In this document: piece by piece, positions 9,286-15,455 of the stretch
Layout of the letters: the number at the start of each line of letters is the position of its first letter
How positions within the stretch are numbered: position 1 is the stretch's first letter
Origin: an uncultured Steroidobacter sp.
GTDB taxonomy: Bacteria; Pseudomonadota; Gammaproteobacteria; Steroidobacterales; Steroidobacteraceae
DNA: 15,455 nucleotides
Assembly: GCA_946478975.1 (NCBI GenBank)
Contig: CAMLEO010000162.1
Location: 1 to 15,455 of the forward strand
Direction: 5' to 3'
The notes under the pieces: model-generated
What the model saw: only the letters and a program-made list of their open reading frames with translations
Told to the model about the DNA's origin: nothing
The model's database searches: none
Translations under genes and position numbers: made by a program

Positions 9286-10573
9286 CCGTCATCTGGGTGA
9301 CTGCCGCGAGGATCGACAAGTACCAGATGTGCTCGATCTTGTAGCCGGGCTGAGTCGTGAGCCAGATCGCCGGCACCGCGTAAACAAACAAACGCACCAG
9401 CGAGCTGGCCAGCGCCGGCAGCGTATTGCCGAGCGCCTGAAACAAGCCCGAGCAGATGAAAGTGATGCCACCCATCGCGAAGTTCCAGGAGATCAACTTC
9501 AGGAACAGCGCGCCGACCGCAACCACTTCCGGCTCGCTCGAAAAGAAACGAACCAACGCTTCCGGCCGCCACTGACACAGCACCATCACCGTCAGCATCA
9601 CAGCCGTGGATTGCATCGCCGCCACACGGAACGTTTCTCGCACGCGTTCCATTTTGCGCGCGCCATAGTTCTGACCAGCGAGCGGCGCCACCGCGAACGC
9701 AATCGCCATCGCCGGCAGGAAGATGCCTTGCATGACTCGCGAGCCGATGCCGAACCCGGCCTGCGCCGCCGAGCCGAAATGGCGGATCGCCCAATATGTG
9801 ACTGCGGTGTAGAAGAACATCAGCCCGAACTCACCTCCGGCCGGCAGGCCGATCGTGAGCATGCGCTTCCACACTTGCACGCGCGGCTGCCATTGCTCTG
9901 GATGGAATGACACGTACTTTTCCAAGCGCGCGAAATAGACGCTCAGCATGATCACACCGCCGAGCACGGCGATCGAGCTGGCGAGTCCCGCGCCCGCGAC
10001 GCCCAGCGGATGGCCCGTGCCCCAACCGGCAATCAAGACGGGGGCCAGTGCCGTGTTCAATAGAACCGTGGCCATCTGCACGACCATGCCAGGCTTGACG
10101 ATGCCAGTGCCGCGCAATGCCGAGCCCATCGCCACCAGCGCGAACTGCAACGCCATGCCAGGCAGGAACCAAAACAAATAATCGCGCCCTTGAATGACGG
10201 TCGCTTCGTCCGCCGCTACCGAGCGCAGATACGGCACCGTCAACGTGTAACCCGCAACCAATGCGAATACGCCGCACATCGCGGCGATCAACAGCGACTG
10301 GTTGAACACCAGGTTCGCGTCCTGCTGATCCTTGCGCCCGACCGCATGCGAAATCAGCGCGACCGTACCGACGCCGAGCACCTGCGTGAGGGCCAGGATG
10401 ATGAACATGATGTTGCCGGCAGCGCTGACGCCCGCGACCGCCGCGTCGCCGAGGCCGGCGACGAAGTACAGATCGACGAAGTAGTACAGCGTCTGGAACA
10501 GCATGCCTGCCGCCGTCGGCACCGCCAGCGAGATGAGATGACCGGCAATGGAGCCTTGAGTGAGATCTTTCAT
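9215..10573 (-). CDS. MATE-family multidrug/toxin efflux protein
   Basis: The 452-residue protein is a polytopic inner-membrane antiporter of the MATE fold, about 12 transmembrane helices in two repeats, exporting cationic drugs or metabolites in exchange for Na+ or H+. The N-terminus MKDLTQGSIAGHLISLAVP and LYYFVDLYFVAGLGDAAVAG are typical of the first repeat. GSALRGTGIVKPGMVVQ and IAFAVAPLAGQNYGARKMERV are the conserved inter-helix segments, the last being the signature of the second repeat. The start at 10573 was chosen because MKDLTQGSI is the family N-terminus; the frame runs upstream to 10660 without likeness. The Shine-Dalgarno is weak. Its last 71 bases overlap the 3' end of the convergent dehydrogenase gene. 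It is divergent from trxC across a 143-bp spacer. The substrate cannot be predicted. Confidence 0.92.
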   Translation of the reverse strand: MKDLTQGSIAGHLISLAVPTAAGMLFQTLYYFVDLYFVAGLGDAAVAGVSAAGNIMFIILALTQVLGVGTVALISHAVGRKDQQDANLVFNQSLLIAAMCGVFALVAGYTLTVPYLRSVAADEATVIQGRDYLFWFLPGMALQFALVAMGSALRGTGIVKPGMVVQMATVLLNTALAPVLIAGWGTGHPLGVAGAGLASSIAVLGGVIMLSVYFARLEKYVSFHPEQWQPRVQVWKRMLTIGLPAGGEFGLMFFYTAVTYWAIRHFGSAAQAGFGIGSRVMQGIFLPAMAIAFAVAPLAGQNYGARKMERVRETFRVAAMQSTAVMLTVMVLCQWRPEALVRFFSSEPEVVAVGALFLKLISWNFAMGGITFICSGLFQALGNTLPALASSLVRLFVYAVPAIWLTTQPGYKIEHIWYLSILAAVTQMTVSVLLLRRQMRQQLGSPAVTQPA

Positions 10574-10716
10574 GCGCGAAGAGCCATGCGACCGCGCGAG
10601 CGGCCACGGACGGGAGGGTTGCCTGGGAAGGCGGCTATTGTGCGCGAAGTCGGCGCCCAATGGGCGGTCGTCATGGGGGCTTGTATGTGTTTTTTGTCAT
10701 CCCCACTTCTGCCGAC

Positions 10717-11154
10717 ATGAGCAATCCCATCCACCTGGTCTGCGGACACTGCGATTCGGTCGTGCGGGTGCCGGCCGAGCGGCTGGACCAGGGCCCCAAG
10801 TGTCCCAAATGTCAGCACGCCCTGTTCGAGGGCCATCCGCTCGAACTGACCACTGCCTCGTTCGATAAGCACCTGACCCGCAGCGACCTGCCGGTGGTCG
10901 TGGATTTCTGGGCCCCCTGGTGCGGCCCGTGCCGGATGATGGCGCCCCATTTCGAAGAAGCGTCCCGCCGGCTGCAGACCCAGGCGCGTTTCGCCAAGGT
11001 GAACTCCGATGAGGAGCCGTCACTGTCGGCGCGCTTTGGGATTCGCGGCATCCCTACTTTGATTGCGTTCAGGCAAGGCCGAGAGATTGCGCGCCAGTCC
11101 GGCGCGATGGAGCTCGGCGGGCTGTTGCGCTGGCTGCAGCCCCACTTGCAGTAA
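10717..11154 (+). CDS. trxC: Thioredoxin 2 (zinc-binding TrxC type)
   Basis: The 145-residue cytoplasmic disulfide reductase has the two features that define TrxC. An N-terminal zinc ribbon carries two CxxC pairs (Cys9/Cys12 and Cys29/Cys32). A thioredoxin fold follows with active site WCGPC (Trp68-Cys72) in VVDFWAPWCGPCRMMAP and cis-proline Pro113 in GIRGIPTLIAF. SARFGIRGIPT and VNSDEEPSLS match E. coli TrxC closely. It reduces oxidised proteins using thioredoxin reductase; in E. coli the gene is OxyR-controlled, but no OxyR site was identified here. The ATG at 10717 gives the family start MSNPIHLVCGHC; a start upstream at 10660 would add an unlike extension. No strong Shine-Dalgarno is seen. 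The gene appears monocistronic. Confidence 0.95.
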   Translation: MSNPIHLVCGHCDSVVRVPAERLDQGPKCPKCQHALFEGHPLELTTASFDKHLTRSDLPVVVDFWAPWCGPCRMMAPHFEEASRRLQTQARFAKVNSDEEPSLSARFGIRGIPTLIAFRQGREIARQSGAMELGGLLRWLQPHLQ

Positions 11155-11185
11155 TCACATCACCTGAACCAGCTGAACGGTTCGC

Positions 11186-11204
11186 CCCCGCAATCACTGC
11201 GGGG
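11186..11204 (+). terminator. GC-rich hairpin after trxC
   Basis: A perfect 7-bp inverted repeat, CCCCGCA (11186-11192) and TGCGGGG (11198-11204), has a 5-base loop ATCAC and lies 32 bases past the trxC stop. There is no clear T-run after it (TCCACAAACCTT), so it may be a weak terminator or a mRNA end-stabilising hairpin. Confidence 0.45.
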
Positions 11205-11311
11205 TCCACAAACCTTGTCAATTACAGCGACGCCGGTCACGCATCCGAAGCAGTGGCGGCCCACGAATATTGTCGCTGAGAGCACACAGCGCTCTTGAAG
11301 CAAGGACAGAC

Positions 11312-11533
11312 ATGAGATCGACGAGAGTATCGGCGGCATGGGCAGGAATCGCACTGGCGACGTCCTTCCTGAGCGTGACGATCATCGGCACGCAGCCCCA
11401 CAACGAGGCCACGCGCGCGCTCGCGGAGAGCGTTGCGATGACGAGCCTTCGAGTGAATGCGCTGGGCAGCGACAACGCGCCGAAGCGCGCCGACGTTGTG
11501 ACAGCTCACAGCACTGCGACCGTGGCTCCTTGA
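11312..11533 (+). CDS. Small probable exported protein of unknown function
   Basis: This 73-residue protein is not recognised. It starts MRSTRVSAAWAGIALATSFL, a basic N-terminus followed by a hydrophobic stretch to about residue 25, like a signal peptide or a single membrane anchor. The rest is polar (PHNEATRALAESVAMTSLRV, then NAPKRADVVTAHSTATVAP) without Cys or obvious motif. The ATG at 11312 has AAGGA five bases upstream; the frame is open to an upstream ATG at 11270 but that has no ribosome site. A strong intrinsic terminator 66 bases downstream in the same direction supports a real short transcript. It could be a periplasmic peptide of the cell envelope or a non-coding transcript by chance open. 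Confidence 0.55.
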   Translation: MRSTRVSAAWAGIALATSFLSVTIIGTQPHNEATRALAESVAMTSLRVNALGSDNAPKRADVVTAHSTATVAP

Positions 11534-11599
11534 TGCCTGAATCCGACGCGATCGCTTAATTCGAACTCACGTCCACCCAACCCAACTCGTTTTCCCGGA

Positions 11600-11638
11600 A
11601 GCCATCGTCGCGGGGCTCGCGGCGGTGGCTCTTTTTTT
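11600..11638 (+). terminator. Strong rho-independent terminator
   Basis: A 12-bp stem (11600-11611 with 11619-11630, including two G-U pairs) has a 7-base loop GGGGCTC. It is followed by C and seven T residues (11632-11638). It is oriented to end a plus-strand transcript, most simply that of the small protein gene ending at 11533. Confidence 0.85.
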
Positions 11639-11743
11639 CTCGATGGTTCGGGCATCCTGCCACGACCATCGAGCGAGCTAGCAAAAAGACGTGACTTTTT
11701 GCTGCTCGCCGCCGCCTGAAGGCGGCGGGCACATCCATGTGCC
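11639..11743. repeat. Cluster of four consecutive hairpins (REP/palindromic-element-like)
   Basis: Four inverted repeats lie end to end just after the terminator. (a) CTCGATGGT 11639-11647 with ACCATCGAG 11665-11673. (b) AGCAAAAAG 11680-11688 with CTTTTTGCT 11695-11703, extended by GCGAGC 11673-11678 with GCTCGC 11704-11709 around one bulged T. (c) CCGCCGCC 11709-11716 with GGCGGCGG 11721-11728, loop TGAA. (d) GGCACAT 11728-11734 with ATGTGCC 11737-11743. It makes up most of the 330-bp gene-free stretch between 11534 and 11863; the rest (11744-11863) shows no clear feature except the next gene's ribosome site. Such chains are typical of dispersed extragenic palindromes, but other copies are not visible in this window. 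Confidence 0.55.
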
Positions 11744-11863
11744 TGAGTAGCGTGCAGCTAGCCGCCCCCTCATCTTTTGCATTCGTGTTCACGTACACTC
11801 GCGGGCTGGCGCGTTTGGGGGCGCGTGAGGGTAACCATTTTCCGGGTGTTCGAAGGAGCAAGC

Positions 11864-13186
11864 ATGCGACTGCAACGAATTTCAGCGACGCTGTTGATGG
11901 CTGCGTGGGCGGGCTTGGGCCACGCGGATGATCTGCCGCAGACGGAGAGCTGGAACGCGCTCAACGGCGCGGGCGAACAGATCTCCGCCGCCACTGAAAT
12001 CTCCAAGGAACGCCTGGCTCGCCTCGACGGCATGATGCAGCAGTACGTCGATGAGAATCTCATCGCCGGCGCGGTGGCGTTGATCCTGCAAAACGGCCAG
12101 CCCATCTATCAACGCGCGGTCGGCTGGAGCGACAAGGAAGCGGGCGTGCGCATGCAGATGGATACGATCTTTCGTATCGCATCCCAGACCAAGGCGCTCA
12201 CCAGCGTCGCAGTCCTGCAATTGCAGGAGCGCGGCAAGCTGCTCGTGACCGATCCGGTCAGCAAATACATTCCCGAGTTTGCAAAGACCAACGTGATGGT
12301 GAAGAACGAATCGGGCGCGACCAGCATCGTGCCGGCGACTCGTCCCATCACGCTGCGCGACCTGCTGACGCACACCGCCGGCATCTCTTACGGCAAAGAG
12401 CCGGAGCTCGCGGATTTGTACGCGGCGAAAGGTTTGGGACCTGCGGCCGGTAACGGCAATGGCTGGTACACGGCCGACAAGAACGAACCGATCTGCACGA
12501 CCATGGCACGGCTCGCGTCGCTGCCGTTCGAAGCGCAGCCCGGCACCCAGTTCGTTTACGGCTACAACACCGACATTCTCGGTTGCATCGTCGAGCGCGC
12601 TTCGGGCATGCCGCTGGATGAATACATCCGCACGCAGATCACCGTCCCGCTGGGCATGAAAGACACGCAGTTCTATCTGCCGCCGGAGCAGCGTCGTCGC
12701 CTCGCGGCCGCTTATATGTCGGGCCCGAACGGCAAAGTCGTGCGCTCACCGAACGACGCGCGCGGCCAGGGTCATTACATCGACGGCCCTCGCAAGAGCT
12801 TCGCCGGCGGCGCGGGATTGCTGTCGACGGCTCAAGACTACGCGCGTTTTCTCGAAGCGCTGCGTAACGGCGGCGTGCTCGATGGCACGCGCATCCTGTC
12901 CCCGCGCAGCGTCGCGCTCATGACGACCAACCAGATCCACGATCTGCATCCCAAAGAAGACCTGGGCTTCGGCTACGGCTTCGAAGTGGTCGAGCACTAT
13001 GGCGCCGCCGGCCTGGAGTCGCCGGGAACGTTCGGTTGGGGCGGCGCCTACGGCACCACGTATCGCGTCGATCCCACGTCCGGCCTGGTCGTGGTGATGA
13101 TGATCCAGCTGATGCCGAACAACACCGACTTCAAAGAGAAGTTTGCGACGCTGGTGTATCAATCCTTGCTCCCGCCGGAGCATTGA
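11864..13186 (+). CDS. Exported serine hydrolase of the beta-lactamase class C / EstB-esterase family
   Basis: The 440-residue protein begins with a signal peptide (MRLQRISATLLMAAWAGLGHA) and so acts in the periplasm or envelope. It has the penicillin-binding-protein-like serine hydrolase fold: the SxxK nucleophile motif SQTK in IFRIASQTKALTSVAVLQLQ, the second motif around FVYGYNTDILGCIVE in place of the Tyr-x-Asn box, the LRDLLTHTAGISYG segment, and a third motif WGG in FGWGGAYGTTYRVDP rather than the KTG of true class C enzymes. WGG and the YGxxTD box are usual in EstB-like esterases, so an esterase or transesterase role is more likely than beta-lactam resistance. AGGAG five bases before the ATG at 11864 decides the start. 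It converges with the epimerase gene with only three bases between their stops. Confidence 0.9.
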   Translation: MRLQRISATLLMAAWAGLGHADDLPQTESWNALNGAGEQISAATEISKERLARLDGMMQQYVDENLIAGAVALILQNGQPIYQRAVGWSDKEAGVRMQMDTIFRIASQTKALTSVAVLQLQERGKLLVTDPVSKYIPEFAKTNVMVKNESGATSIVPATRPITLRDLLTHTAGISYGKEPELADLYAAKGLGPAAGNGNGWYTADKNEPICTTMARLASLPFEAQPGTQFVYGYNTDILGCIVERASGMPLDEYIRTQITVPLGMKDTQFYLPPEQRRRLAAAYMSGPNGKVVRSPNDARGQGHYIDGPRKSFAGGAGLLSTAQDYARFLEALRNGGVLDGTRILSPRSVALMTTNQIHDLHPKEDLGFGYGFEVVEHYGAAGLESPGTFGWGGAYGTTYRVDPTSGLVVVMMIQLMPNNTDFKEKFATLVYQSLLPPEH

Positions 13187-13189
13187 TCG

Positions 13190-14248
13190 TTACGTCGGAT
13201 CGAGCGCCAGCAGCGTGAGCAGCGAGAAGAAAACATACGCTGGCGCGAGACCGGAGCCGCCTCCCCCTTGCCGCGACGCTGCCAGCGTCGCGGCAAATCC
13301 TTCGGCGAGATCGACCTTGGGGCACCAGCCCAGCAGCGACTGCGCCAGCTTCGAATCGAACGCCGCGTCGTTCAAATAAAAATCCATGCGACGCCGATAG
13401 ATCGGCGGCTCGATCTTCAGCAGCTTGCACGCATCCTCGACGAACGCGGCCAGCGCGAGCATCGGCTTCAACGGGAGCCTCGGCCCGAATGCGGGGCGAT
13501 TCGCGGCGCGAGCGATCGTGTGCAACAGCTCTCGCAACGGCACCGCTTTCGGACCAGCAACGATCAGCTCTCGATTGGCCGCCGATGCAGCCGAGCACGC
13601 GCGCACAAACGCGTCGGCCAGGTCCGTCACATAGATCATGTGACGACGGCCGTCGCCGCGGCCGAACAACGGAAAGCGGCCCTTGGCCACGGAGCGAAAC
13701 AGTTTGGACAACCGTTCGTCGCGCGGACCGTATACCGCAGTCGGTCGGAGGATGACGTATTGCATACCGGCAGCACCGGAGATGCTTCGAACCTGCTCGT
13801 CGGCGGCGAGCTTGCTGCGCTCGTAGCTGTTCCAGGGGCGGATCGGCGTTTGCTCGTCGATCGTGCCGGCGACGCGCTGGCCGTAGATGCCCGCCGTGCC
13901 ACAGTGGACGAAACGTTTGATGCCATTCGTGGCCGCGGCGCGGGCGACATTCGCTGTGCCGTCGACATTCATGCGCGCGAAGTACGCTTCGTCCGCGCCT
14001 GACTCCCGGAACGCGGCGGCGAAGTGACAAACCGCATCGCAGCCCACCATCGCGCCGGCAAACGATTCGGGCTGCAGAATATTTCCACGTCGCAGGTCGG
14101 CGCCACGCGCGCGCAGGCGCTCGATACAAGCGCGATGGCGCGGTCCGTTACCTCGATATAACCCGATGACCTCGTGCCCTTCGGCCAACGCGCGCTCGAC
14201 AAAGTGCGCACCGATGAAGCCGGTGGCGCCGGTAACGAAGATTCGCAT
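13190..14248 (-). CDS. NAD-dependent epimerase/dehydratase (extended SDR family)
   Basis: The 352-residue protein has the extended SDR fold: the Rossmann motif MRIFVTGATGFIGAHFVE (Gly7, Gly10, Gly13), CDAVCHFAA (70-78), NVDGTANVARAA (94-105), HCGTAGIYG (115-123) and the catalytic YxxxK as Tyr142-Lys146 in NSYERSK, then VILRPTAVYGPRDERL (165-180). The later GRGDGRRHMIYVTDLADAFV segment is shared with sugar epimerases and 3-beta-hydroxysteroid dehydrogenase-like proteins. It probably acts on a nucleotide sugar, a polyprenyl or a sterol-like substrate; the sequence does not say which. The ATG at 14248 gives the exact family start. The tail after about residue 325 (GGGGSGLAPAYVFFSLLTLL) is hydrophobic and not typical of the family. 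The coding end contains a perfect 13-bp inverted repeat. Confidence 0.9.
   Translation of the reverse strand: MRIFVTGATGFIGAHFVERALAEGHEVIGLYRGNGPRHRACIERLRARGADLRRGNILQPESFAGAMVGCDAVCHFAAAFRESGADEAYFARMNVDGTANVARAAATNGIKRFVHCGTAGIYGQRVAGTIDEQTPIRPWNSYERSKLAADEQVRSISGAAGMQYVILRPTAVYGPRDERLSKLFRSVAKGRFPLFGRGDGRRHMIYVTDLADAFVRACSAASAANRELIVAGPKAVPLRELLHTIARAANRPAFGPRLPLKPMLALAAFVEDACKLLKIEPPIYRRRMDFYLNDAAFDSKLAQSLLGWCPKVDLAEGFAATLAASRQGGGGSGLAPAYVFFSLLTLLALDPT
13268..13296. repeat. Perfect 13-bp inverted repeat inside the epimerase 3' coding end
   Basis: TTGCCGCGACGCT (13268-13280) and AGCGTCGCGGCAA (13284-13296) are exact reverse complements around a 3-base centre. The repeat lies 81 bases past the stop of the convergent serine hydrolase gene and could end or stabilise that transcript. 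On both strands it lacks a T-run. Confidence 0.75.
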
Positions 14249-14432
14249 GCTGGAGACCCGCCGATAAGTAATGCGTGCGAGCCTGCCCAATGCATGAGCG
14301 TGTATTCCCGTTCCAGTACTTGCTCGGTTGAGGACCATACGCTGCAGCGCGTGTGTACTGGCGACAACACCTGTTGCCAATTGCTCACAGTCGTATTAAA
14401 CCCTGCCCCCTGGCCCACCGACGGAGTGAGTT
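14249..14432. promoter_or_regulatory. Divergent intergenic region (epimerase / TonB receptor)
   Basis: This 184-bp spacer separates two divergent genes and must carry both promoters. No convincing -35/-10 pair or operator was found on reading. GGAG at 14423-14426 is the receptor's ribosome site. Inference from gene orientation only. Confidence 0.4.
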
Positions 14433-15455
14433 ATGGACAACAACAAGTCTCGCCTCTTACTGGCCGCTGTCCCGCTGCTGATTTCTTTGCCAACGCTGGC
14501 CGAGGAACAGGGCACCGGGGAAGGCAGCGGCGCCATCGAACAGATCGTCGTCACCGGCACGCGTGTCGCCAATCGTTCGGCGCTGGACACGGCCGTTCCG
14601 GTCGATGTCGTGAGCGGCGAGCAATTGCAGAATCTCGGCGTCTCCGAAGTCAGCCAGGCGCTGTCGGTGAGCGTGCCTTCGTTCAACTTCCCGCGCCCTG
14701 GCTTGAACGATGGTACCGACACCGTGCGCCCCGCGACGCTGCGCGGCCTCGCGCCCGATCAAGTGCTGGTGCTGGTGAACGGCAAGCGCCGCCACCAGGC
14801 CGCGCTGGTCAACATCAACAACAGCATCGGTCGCGGCTCAACCGCGGTCGACATGAACACCATTCCGAGCGCGATGATCCAGTCGGTCGAAGTGCTGCGC
14901 GATGGCGCTTCGGCTCAGTACGGCTCGGATGCGATCGCCGGTGTGATCAACCTGCGCTTGCGCAACGACAAGGACGGCGGCGAGGGCACGGTGACCTACG
15001 GCTGGCGAGACACCAGCTACGACATGCTGGTCGGCCCCATTCCCGCGAATGCCAACTGGTCGGCGCCCTCGCGCCTGTCTCGCGATCTGACCGACGGCGA
15101 AACATTGACCGTCTCGGCGTGGAAAGGCCTGCCGCTGGGAAACTCCGGCTCGCTGACGGTGGCGGCGGAATATAAAGATCAGGAACACACCGAGCGCGGC
15201 GGCTACGATTTTCGTCAGCAGTATCCGCTGGTGAACGGTGCGTTCGATCCGCGCGAGGCGACGTTCGATCGTTACAACGCCTGGTACGGCGAGCCCGAGC
15301 TCAAACAAAAAACCTTGTTCGTGAACGGCGAGTACGAAGTCGAAAGCGGCGCCAAGATGTACGGCTGGGCGAGCTATCAGGATCGTGACGCTTTGTCGGC
15401 GGGCTTCTATCGCCGCGCGCTCGACGAGCGCAACACCATTCAGATCTATCCCGAT
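14433..15455 (+). CDS. TonB-dependent outer-membrane receptor (N-terminal part, runs off the window)
   Basis: 341 codons are present without a stop. A signal peptide (MDNNKSRLLLAAVPLLISLPTLA) sends it to the envelope. IEQIVVTGTRV (35-45) begins the plug domain, which continues with VPVDVVSGEQLQNLGVSEVSQALS, TLRGLAPDQVLVLVNGKRRH, STAVDMNTIPSAMIQSVEVLRDG and SAQYGSDAIAGVINLRLRN. These are the standard plug blocks of energy-driven uptake receptors for siderophores, vitamins, sugars or polymers. Beta-barrel strands begin after about residue 190 (TVTYGWRDTSYD, LTVAAEYKDQEHTERGGYDF, KMYGWASYQDRDALSAGFYR). No STN signalling domain precedes the plug. The start has GGAGTGAG six bases upstream. The substrate cannot be inferred from this part; the divergent epimerase and nearby serine hydrolase give no firm clue. 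Confidence 0.95.
   Translation, partial: MDNNKSRLLLAAVPLLISLPTLAEEQGTGEGSGAIEQIVVTGTRVANRSALDTAVPVDVVSGEQLQNLGVSEVSQALSVSVPSFNFPRPGLNDGTDTVRPATLRGLAPDQVLVLVNGKRRHQAALVNINNSIGRGSTAVDMNTIPSAMIQSVEVLRDGASAQYGSDAIAGVINLRLRNDKDGGEGTVTYGWRDTSYDMLVGPIPANANWSAPSRLSRDLTDGETLTVSAWKGLPLGNSGSLTVAAEYKDQEHTERGGYDFRQQYPLVNGAFDPREATFDRYNAWYGEPELKQKTLFVNGEYEVESGAKMYGWASYQDRDALSAGFYRRALDERNTIQIYPD

Noticed and set aside
11556..11861. 101-codon minus-strand frame through the hairpin cluster
   Set aside because: The frame covers a terminator and four hairpins; its Arg-rich peptide looks like a spurious translation of repeat DNA.
11864..13186. Reading the serine hydrolase as an antibiotic-resistance beta-lactamase
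   Set aside because: It has SxxK but lacks the class C KTG box and has WGG instead, as in EstB-type esterases.
13131..14129. 332-codon minus-strand frame overlapping the epimerase gene
   Set aside because: It is out of frame with the SDR motifs, Arg-rich, and runs into the serine hydrolase 3' end; a frame shadow.
14375..14400. Possible promoter near TTGCCA and TATTAA before the TonB receptor
   Set aside because: The spacing between the two boxes is only 14 bases, and other pairings match the consensus poorly.
14174..15175. 333-codon plus-strand frame over the start of the TonB receptor
   Set aside because: The receptor frame from 14433 carries a signal peptide and every plug motif; this frame is Arg/Gln-rich shadow sequence.

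Overview
The window is GC-rich, tightly packed bacterial DNA. It reads as a gammaproteobacterium of the Xanthomonadales/Nevskiales/Steroidobacteraceae type. That placement is inference from the GC-rich codon use, the Pseudomonas/Xanthomonas-like branched-chain 2-oxoacid dehydrogenase, a TrxC-type thioredoxin, an EAL-domain protein and a large TonB-dependent receptor. No rRNA, tRNA, CRISPR array, transposase or phage gene was seen.

Layout. (1) 1-3319, plus strand: a three-gene operon for E1-alpha, E1-beta and E2 of a branched-chain 2-oxoacid dehydrogenase. The genes are joined by two ATGA start/stop overlaps. The first ~125 bases do not look like E1-alpha and may be a junction or assembly chimera at the window edge. 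Two hairpins follow the operon. (2) 3494-5209: a cyclic-di-GMP phosphodiesterase-type protein with a degenerate GGDEF and an intact EAL domain. (3) 5276-5869: a GNAT acetyltransferase. (4) 5848-7834: a small redox-type module. A minus-strand pair (NmrA-like NAD(P)-binding protein, then a RibD-C/DHFR-like reductase) faces a divergent HxlR-family regulator across a short spacer that holds two near-identical 16-bp direct repeats, probably the operators. (5) 7924-9285: an exported PQQ-type sorbosone/aldose dehydrogenase whose 3' end overlaps a convergent MATE efflux gene (9215-10573, minus) by 71 bp. (6) 10717-11154: thioredoxin 2 (trxC), divergent from the MATE gene. (7) 11312-11743: a 73-residue probable exported small protein with its own strong intrinsic terminator, then a dense run of four hairpins resembling a dispersed palindromic element. 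(8) 11864-13186: an exported serine hydrolase of the beta-lactamase/EstB fold. It converges on an NAD-dependent epimerase/dehydratase (13190-14248, minus), whose 3' coding end contains a perfect 13-bp inverted repeat. (9) 14433 to the window end: the N-terminal part of a TonB-dependent receptor, running off the edge.

How the genes fit together. The bkd-type operon makes branched-chain acyl-CoA from valine, leucine and isoleucine oxoacids; no E3 gene is present here. The HxlR/NmrA/DHFR-like set recalls the divergent E. coli ytfH-qorB arrangement and is the best candidate for a little-described stress-response unit. Most other genes look like independent single-gene units. I did not find a clearly new multi-gene defence or mobile system.
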